Source: an uncultured Oscillospiraceae bacterium
Lineage (GTDB): Bacteria; Bacillota; Clostridia; Oscillospirales; Oscillospiraceae
Assembly (NCBI GenBank): GCA_934668285.1
Contig: CAKUNB010000045.1
Span: forward strand, 1 to 11,019
Length of the DNA: 11,019 nt
Direction of reading: 5' to 3'
Positions 6,305 through 11,019 of the stretch are shown in pieces. The position numbers and the translations under genes were made by a program. Numbering within the stretch: position 1 is the first letter of the stretch; the number at the start of each line of letters is the position of its first letter. The notes under the pieces are model-generated. The model did no database searches. It was not told where the DNA came from and was given only the letters and a program-made list of their open reading frames with translations.

Positions 6305-7449
6305 TTACAGCTCCTCGGCCATGGCTTTGAGCTGGGCGCGGCTTTCCTCGGAGAGGGCGGAGCGGATGGTGACGGTGGTGTTCAGCCACGTCAGCTCCTT
6401 CGACTTTTCCAGCATCCGGCGCATCACACCGGCGGCGGTCGGCGCCCAGGAGCCGTTTTCGATCAGGCCGACCGTGCGCTTGCGGAAGTTCCGCTCGGTC
6501 AGGTCGAGAATGAAATTGCGCATGAAGGGGAAAACATCCGCGTTATACGTCGGCGTGGCAAGAACGAGCCGGTCGTAGCGGAACGCATCCTCCACGGCCT
6601 CGGCGCGGTCGCAGCGGGCCAGATCGTGGACGGCGACCGTCCGGCCCTTTTCGCGCAGCAGCTCGGCCAGCAGCTCGACCGCCGCCTTCGTGTGGCCGTA
6701 GACCGACGCGTAGGCAATGCAGACGCCCTCGTCCTCCGGCGTGTAAGACGACCAAATATGATAGAGATTCAGATAATATCCGAGATTTTCCGTCAGCACC
6801 GGGCCATGCAGCGGGCAGATGATGGCGATATCCAGCGCCGCCGCCTGCTTGAGCAGCGCCTGCACCTGTGCGCCGTATTTGCCGACGATGCCGATGTAAT
6901 AGCGCCGCGCCTCGCAGGCCCAGTCCTCCTCGGCATCCAGTGCGCCGAACTTGCCGAAGCCGTCGGCGGAAAACAGCACACGGTCAGTCGCATCAAGGTC
7001 ACCATAACCTCCGGCCAGTGCACCATCGGCGCAAAGACGAAGGTCAGCGTGTGCCGCCCGAGGCAGAGCGTGCCGCCGTTTTCCACCGTCAGGCGGTTCG
7101 GGCAGGAATCCGCGCCGAAAAACGCGTCGATCATGCCGAAGGTGCGGGCGTTGCCGACGACGACGGCCTCCGGATACGCCTCGGCAAAGGCGCAGACGTT
7201 CGCCGAATGATCCGGCTCCATGTGCTGCACGATCAGATAGTCCGGCTTGCGCCCGTCCAGCACTGCGGCCAGCTGCGCCAGCCACTGCGCGCCGAAATGC
7301 GCGTCCACCGTGTCCATCACGGCGATTTTTTCGTCCAGAATGACATAGGAATTGTACGCCATGCCGTTCGGCACGACGTACTGCCCCTCAAAAAGGTCGA
7401 CCGCATGGTCATTTACGCCGATATAGCGAATGTCCCTCGTAATTTCCAT
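6305..7449 (-). pseudogene. fprA: A-type flavoprotein (flavodiiron protein, FprA-like) with a one-base frameshift
   Basis: Flavodiiron proteins of anaerobes reduce O2 to water, or NO to N2O, using a beta-lactamase-like diiron domain fused to a flavodoxin domain. Here ATG 7449 (GGAG 7 nt upstream) opens the diiron domain: H76, E78, D80, H81 in QHMEPDH, and H144 in VHWPEV. After VMVT (148-151) the frame breaks. The next frame continues with DATDRVLFSADGFG, carrying the Asp ligand near 163, then CPLHGP with the last His near 215, then the flavodoxin FMN loop ASVYGHTK and the C-terminus. All ligands survive, and total length (about 381) is close to the family norm of roughly 400. The break is at 6995-6996, where family sequence expects a three-base codon (often Tyr) and only TT is present. 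No obvious slippery site or stem is visible. It may be a real pseudogene, a sequence error, or phase variation. It has its own strong promoter. Confidence 0.88.
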
Positions 7450-7480
7450 ACTCGTTCTCCTTGTATCGATATATAGATCC

Positions 7481-7509
7481 ATTATACGCAAAACCCACGC
7501 CGGATGCAA
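7481..7509 (-). promoter_or_regulatory. Sigma-A promoter of the flavodiiron protein gene
   Basis: Minus strand TTGCAT (7509-7504), a 17-nt spacer and a perfect TATAAT (7486-7481). Hexamers and spacing are identical to the ABC operon promoter. Transcription would begin near 7474, giving a leader of only about 25 nt before ATG 7449. A strong unmutated promoter suggests the gene was recently functional. Confidence 0.88.
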
Positions 7510-7514
7510 GCGCG

Positions 7515-7549
7515 AAAAAGCGCACGGAGCAGGAAAAGACTCCGTGCGC
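7515..7549 (-). terminator. Intrinsic terminator after the phosphatase gene, possibly bidirectional
   Basis: A perfect 10-bp stem, GCGCACGGAG (7520-7529) with CTCCGTGCGC (7540-7549), has a 10-nt loop. On the minus strand it is followed by TTTTT (7519-7515), ending transcription of the phosphatase operon just before the flavoprotein promoter. On the plus strand it is followed by AATTATTTTT, so it may work both ways, although no plus-strand gene is seen to end here. Confidence 0.88.
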
Positions 7550-7573
7550 AATTATTTTTCGACGCATTTCGGC

Positions 7574-7623
7574 GGATTCGGAGCTGCCTGCACAAGATTG
7601 CCGCGTCGCTTCGCGCAATGACA
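7574..7623. repeat. Dispersed intergenic repeat, copy 2
   Basis: The 27-base core 7584-7610 is identical to 569-595, and both copies end with CGCAATGACA. This copy is five bases shorter between the core and that end. It can fold (ATTG 7597-7600 with CAAT 7616-7619, plus CGCG arms inside). It lies in the 3' untranslated part of the phosphatase transcript, between its stop (7650) and the terminator (7515-7549). Confidence 0.8.
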
Positions 7624-7649
7624 TAGGTGGGACGTTTGCGTAGTCGGTA

Positions 7650-9626
7650 TTACTTTCCCAAAAACCGCACCAGAACGGCGGCGGCTTGGGCGCGGGTGGC
7701 GCCGTCCTGCGGCAGCAGCAGCCCGTCCGAGCCCTTGAAAATCCCCGCGCCGACGGCCCAGCACATTGCCTCACGCGCGTAGGGACTGACGGACGCGCCG
7801 TCGGCAAAGCCGCTCAGGCTGCTGCGCGCCGCCTCGTCCAGCGCGTTTTTCTCCGCATACCGCAGGAGAATCGCGGCAAGCTGCTCCCGCGTCAGCGCCT
7901 CGTCGGGGGAGAAGGTCGTCCGGGTGGTGCCGAGCACGATGCCCTCCTGCGCGGCCCACGCGACGGCGTCGCTGTACCACTGCCCATCCGGCACGTCGGT
8001 AAAGGCGGTCGCGCCGCCCGCCGGACGGCCTGCAATGCGCCAGAGCACCGTAACGAACATGGCGCGGCTCATCCCATCCTCCGGCGAGAAGCGCCCGCGC
8101 CCCGTGCCCTCCATCCAGAAGCGGAGGTACGCGGTCTGCACGTCAGAAAAATACCACTGCCCCTGCGCCACGTCGGTAAACGGCGCGGCAGCGCTGCGCA
8201 GCCGCCGCGCGACGATCTCCGGCACATACAGGCGCGGCATGTCCTCCTCGGAGCGGACTGCAATGCCGTAGGGAAAGGCCTGCAGGCTTCCGTCCGGAAG
8301 GGCAAACGCGGCGGTGTCCGCCTCGACAGCTGTCACGCTGCCGTCCAGCGGCGTAAACAGCCGCGCCGCCGTCAGATCCAGCCCCGCAATTTCCGCAAGC
8401 CCTGCGGCCAGCCGGTAATTATCGACGGCATAGGCCTCGTTGATCTGCGTGCCGCTGTAGAATTTCCCGGTTCGCACGGTTCCTGCCTGCGTGGGCAGAC
8501 CGACCGTTTGCAGAAAGGTCTCCCGCGCCGTCTCCGGCCCATAGTACCAGATGCCCACATTCTGCGCCGAATGGTCGCCGGGCGTGTTCCATGTAATGCT
8601 GTCGGTCGGCTTGACGCCGTTTTGGAGGTCTTGAAGCGCCGCGTCGAGGTCGTTGACGTCCAGCGCGCCGGTGTCGTGATCAGGGACGGCGAGCACGGCG
8701 GTGCTGCCGTCCTGCTTGGCCCAGTTGACGGCATAGGCAAATGCCTCGTCAAAGGCCAGATACTCCGCCGCCGCCGTTCGCGCGTCCTGCGCGTGGGCCT
8801 TCTTGTCCACGCAGCCGCCCTCGACGAGCAGGAAAAAGCCGTCCGCGTCAGCGGAAAGCACCGCAATGGCCGCCGCCGTCATTTCCAGCAGCGTCGGCTG
8901 CGTCGAGGGCTTGCGGTCGGTCTCCATGGGCTTACCCGCCTCGCCGAAGCGGCTCCAGATGCGCTTCTCGCCCCGCGCGACTGCCGCGGCAAGCGATTCG
9001 GCGTCGGTCACTACGGTATAGCCCTCCTGCTCCGCCGTGACGCTTCCGGTCGAGTCGCCGTCCGAGCCGCCGCCGAGCAGAAGGTCAAGGTTGTGCCGCA
9101 GCATCTGCGCGGCGATCCGGTCGGTCTGGCCGCGCGTTTTCACGTGCGCGGCAAAGGCGGCGGGCGTCGCGTCCGTCCAGTAGCTGGTCGTGACGATGCC
9201 GGTGGCCTTGCCGTCGGCCTGCGCCGCCTCGAGCAGCGAGGGGCGCGGCACGCCGTCCGGATCCATACCGACGCGGCTGTTGACGGTACGGTAGCCGCTG
9301 GAAATCGCGGTTCCTCCGGCGGCGGAGTCCGTCACCGCTTTGTTTGACGAACGCGTCCGCGCCGTGCCGATCAGGTAGCCCGAAAGGTACAGGCCGTTGT
9401 GCGTCTCTCCGGCGATGGCGTCCGTCGTGATGGGGGTCCGCTGCCCCTTGACGCCGGTTCCGGCCAGCTTGGCCGCCTCGGCAAGGTCATAATTGCCGAA
9501 GCCGCCGCCGTCGGGGATCATAAGAATGATATTTTTAACCTGCGGCGCCGCCGCGGCAGCCTGTGCCGGAAATACCGCGCACAGCAGCGCCAGCGCCAGC
9601 AGGACGGCAAGCAATCGCTGCTTCAT
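7650..9626 (-). CDS. Secreted alkaline phosphatase with three C-terminal SLH domains
   Basis: A 658-residue exported phosphomonoesterase. Residues 1-26 form a signal peptide: KQR, a leucine/alanine-rich core, and cleavage around AQAAAAA. The catalytic domain (about 30-430) keeps the alkaline phosphatase set: metal-binding D39 in IPDGGG, nucleophile S101 in VTDSAAGGT, E269/D274/H278 in VEGGCVDKKAH, D316/H317 in VPDHDTG, and H352 in GDHSAQ. It releases phosphate from organic phosphates using two zinc ions plus, usually, magnesium. Three SLH repeats follow (about 482-534, 540-594, 605-658), which normally bind secondary cell-wall polymers, so the enzyme should sit on the cell surface. The ATG at 9626 is chosen because it starts the signal peptide and has AGGAGG 7 nt upstream; the frame is open further upstream, but only inside the neighbouring gene. 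It overlaps the zinc-ribbon gene by ATGA. No Pho box was identified. Confidence 0.94.
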   Translation of the reverse strand: MKQRLLAVLLALALLCAVFPAQAAAAAPQVKNIILMIPDGGGFGNYDLAEAAKLAGTGVKGQRTPITTDAIAGETHNGLYLSGYLIGTARTRSSNKAVTDSAAGGTAISSGYRTVNSRVGMDPDGVPRPSLLEAAQADGKATGIVTTSYWTDATPAAFAAHVKTRGQTDRIAAQMLRHNLDLLLGGGSDGDSTGSVTAEQEGYTVVTDAESLAAAVARGEKRIWSRFGEAGKPMETDRKPSTQPTLLEMTAAAIAVLSADADGFFLLVEGGCVDKKAHAQDARTAAAEYLAFDEAFAYAVNWAKQDGSTAVLAVPDHDTGALDVNDLDAALQDLQNGVKPTDSITWNTPGDHSAQNVGIWYYGPETARETFLQTVGLPTQAGTVRTGKFYSGTQINEAYAVDNYRLAAGLAEIAGLDLTAARLFTPLDGSVTAVEADTAAFALPDGSLQAFPYGIAVRSEEDMPRLYVPEIVARRLRSAAAPFTDVAQGQWYFSDVQTAYLRFWMEGTGRGRFSPEDGMSRAMFVTVLWRIAGRPAGGATAFTDVPDGQWYSDAVAWAAQEGIVLGTTRTTFSPDEALTREQLAAILLRYAEKNALDEAARSSLSGFADGASVSPYAREAMCWAVGAGIFKGSDGLLLPQDGATRAQAAAVLVRFLGK

Positions 9627-9889
9627 TTTTTGTCCTCCTGTTTCGGTTTTCGCTTCTGCTGCGCCGCAATCTGCATCATGCGCTCGTGCATCTCGTCGCC
9701 GACGCATTGGCGGGCGTATTTGCACCACTGCACGCAGCTCAGGCCATCGTTATACGCAACAAAGCCGCAGACCTCGCAGGTCACCTGTGTGTCCGTGGAA
9801 AAAATCTCGATGGGATTACCGCACTGCGGGCAGATTTTTTCCTCCAGCGTCGGCGTGCGCGGCTTTCCCTGACAACCGTCCATAATCAT
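9623..9889 (-). CDS. Small cysteine-rich zinc-ribbon protein
   Basis: An 88-residue protein without signal peptide or membrane segment, so cytoplasmic. C20-x2-C23 and C38-x2-C41 form a likely zinc ribbon. A second cluster (C52, C56, C62, in a segment SCVQWCKYARQC) could complete another metal site. C6 is also present. The C-terminus is highly charged (KRKPKQEDKK). I recognise this type as small zinc-ribbon proteins found in clostridial genomes but know no assigned function. ATG 9889 has AGGAGG 8 nt upstream; a second ATG (9883) is possible. The stop overlaps the phosphatase start as ATGA, so the two are almost surely translated together. Whether it serves zinc supply, regulation or something unrelated is unknown. 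Confidence 0.85.
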   Translation of the reverse strand: MIMDGCQGKPRTPTLEEKICPQCGNPIEIFSTDTQVTCEVCGFVAYNDGLSCVQWCKYARQCVGDEMHERMMQIAAQQKRKPKQEDKK

Positions 9890-9912
9890 AAAGCATTCCT
9901 CCTTTTACCAAC

Positions 9913-9941
9913 AGTATATCCAACAATTCCGCAGACCGCAA
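9913..9941 (-). promoter_or_regulatory. Sigma-A promoter of the zinc-ribbon/phosphatase operon
   Basis: Minus strand TTGCGG (9941-9936), a 17-nt spacer, and TATACT (9918-9913). The leader would be short, about 17 nt to ATG 9889. It is back to back with the plus-strand promoter at 9952-9980; the two -35 boxes are only 10 nt apart. Confidence 0.75.
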
Positions 9942-9951
9942 GAGGAAATGG

Positions 9952-9980
9952 TTGCCTGCGGCAGGAAAGTGTGCTAAAAT
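9952..9980 (+). promoter_or_regulatory. Sigma-A promoter of the dipeptidase gene
   Basis: TTGCCT (9952-9957), a 17-nt spacer ending TGTGC, then TAAAAT (9975-9980). A TG one base before the -10 box gives an extended -10 element. Transcription would start near 9987, about 30 nt before the ATG at 10017. Confidence 0.8.
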
Positions 9981-10016
9981 ATGCACGGCGGCAACCCCGC
10001 CGGAAGGAGAATTGCC

Positions 10017-11019
10017 ATGAAGGTACTACAGGGACTGCGCCCGGCTGCGGCGCTGGAATATTTTGAGGCGCTGTGCGCCATTCCGCACGGCTCGCGCGAC
10101 ACCAAGCGCATCTCGGACTACTGCGCCGCCTTTGCGCAGGAGCACGGACTGCGCTATGTGCAGGACGCGGCGAACAATATTGTGATTTATAAGGACGCAA
10201 CCGCCGGCTATGAAGACCATCCGACGGTCATTTTGCAGGGCCATCTGGACATGGTCTGCGAAAAGGACGCCGACTGTGACATCGACTTTGCCAACGACGG
10301 CCTGCGCCTTGCGCACGACGGCGAATATATTTTCGCCGAGGGCACCACGCTCGGCGGCGACGACGGCATCGCCGTGGCCTACGCGCTGGCGGTGCTGGCG
10401 GCGGACGATATCGCTCACCCGCCGCTCGAGGCGGTGTTCACCGTCGACGAGGAGATCGGCATGCTCGGCGCGGCGGCGCTGGATATGTCGCTGCTGCACG
10501 GGCGCGTGCTGCTCAACTGCGACTCCGAGGACGAGGGCATTCTGACCGTGAGCTGCGCCGGCGGCGCGACCTCAAAGCTGACGCTGCCCGTCGAGCGGGC
10601 GGCCTGCAGCGGGGGAAAAGCCCTGCGCGTCGGCGTGCGGAAGCTGACGGGCGGCCACAGCGGCGTGGAGATCAACAAGGGCCGCGCCAACGCGAATAAG
10701 GTGCTCGCACAGCTGCTCGACGGACTTTCCCTGCATCTGGTCTCCGTCGACGGCGGCAGCAAGGACAATGCCATCCCGCGCGAGAGCACGGCAGTCGTCG
10801 TGACCTGCGATCCCGATCTGGAAACGCGGCTGGCCGCGCGCTGGGAGACCGTCCGCGCGGCGCTCCCCGCAGGGGAAACGGCGGCGGAGCTTTTCGTCGA
10901 GCCGGCGCAGCCCGCCCTCGCTCCCATGACCGAGGCCAGCACGAAGGCCGTGCTGGGTCTGCTCAGCGCCCTGCCCAACGGCGTGCAGGCAATGAGCCAT
11001 GACATTGAGGGGCTGGTGC
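10017..11019 (+). CDS. pepD: M20-family cytosolic dipeptidase (aminoacyl-histidine dipeptidase), 3' end cut by the window
   Basis: The first 334 residues of a PepD-type di-zinc dipeptidase, an enzyme of roughly 480 residues, which splits Xaa-His and many other dipeptides in the cytoplasm. Visible active-site residues match Vibrio PepD closely: H76 and D78 in QGHLDMV, bridging D115 in LGGDDG, catalytic E145 and metal E146 in VDEEIG, and D169 in NCDSEDEG. The lid domain starts near 185 and includes GGHSGVEI (212-219), with His214 as the usual cross-dimer residue. The final histidine ligand lies beyond the window. ATG 10017 has AAGGAG about 7 nt upstream and a good promoter at 9952-9980. No signal peptide. 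The open frame runs to the last base. Confidence 0.93.
   Translation, partial: MKVLQGLRPAAALEYFEALCAIPHGSRDTKRISDYCAAFAQEHGLRYVQDAANNIVIYKDATAGYEDHPTVILQGHLDMVCEKDADCDIDFANDGLRLAHDGEYIFAEGTTLGGDDGIAVAYALAVLAADDIAHPPLEAVFTVDEEIGMLGAAALDMSLLHGRVLLNCDSEDEGILTVSCAGGATSKLTLPVERAACSGGKALRVGVRKLTGGHSGVEINKGRANANKVLAQLLDGLSLHLVSVDGGSKDNAIPRESTAVVVTCDPDLETRLAARWETVRAALPAGETAAELFVEPAQPALAPMTEASTKAVLGLLSALPNGVQAMSHDIEGLV

Noticed and set aside
7686..9347. Plus-strand open frame of 553 codons
   Set aside because: It is antisense to the alkaline phosphatase, rich in Arg and Gly without recognisable domains; the minus strand has an intact signal peptide, catalytic residues and SLH repeats.

Overview
This is a GC-rich window with AT-rich gaps between operons. 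The gene content is that of an anaerobic, Gram-positive clostridial organism: strong AGGAGG ribosome sites, SLH surface domains, a flavodiiron protein, a heterodimeric ABC exporter and a PepD-type dipeptidase. An Oscillospirales-like gut Firmicute is a reasonable inference, not a proof. Nearly all genes lie on the minus strand; only the partial dipeptidase gene at the right edge is on the plus strand.

Layout, left to right. Positions 1-309 hold no credible gene but are dense in inverted repeats. With a possible minus-strand promoter at 310-338 they look like a structured RNA or long leader running off the left edge; I could not identify its family. An AT-rich block (323-480) and a cluster of small palindromic repeats (494-613) follow. 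Next comes a two-gene ABC exporter operon (673-4288) with a good terminator (631-665) and a consensus-like promoter (4421-4449). Its two ATPase domains are asymmetric, as in heterodimeric exporters with one degenerate ATP site. The first ABC gene lacks a normal start codon: the best start is ATC at 4288.

Upstream on the same strand are a GNAT acetyltransferase (4453-5004) and a cation diffusion facilitator (5001-6200), joined by an ATGA overlap. The CDF metal-site pattern is Asn/Asp/Asp/Asp, which points to manganese export. Upstream again is an A-type flavoprotein (flavodiiron protein, 6305-7449) with its own strong promoter. It carries every iron ligand, but its reading frame is broken by a one-base loss near 6995. 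I see no convincing terminator between these three genes, so oxygen detoxification, Mn export and the acetyltransferase may be co-expressed.

Beyond a bidirectional-looking terminator (7515-7549) and a second copy of the dispersed repeat (7574-7623) lies an exported alkaline phosphatase with three C-terminal SLH domains (7650-9626). It is translationally coupled to a small cysteine-rich zinc-ribbon protein (9623-9889). The divergent intergenic region carries back-to-back promoters, one serving the zinc-ribbon/phosphatase pair and one serving the M20 dipeptidase (10017 to beyond the edge).

No CRISPR array, transposase, tRNA, rRNA or phage gene was seen. The points most worth a second look are the unidentified structured region at the left edge, the two apparent lesions (ATC start and frameshift), and the paired 3'-end repeats.
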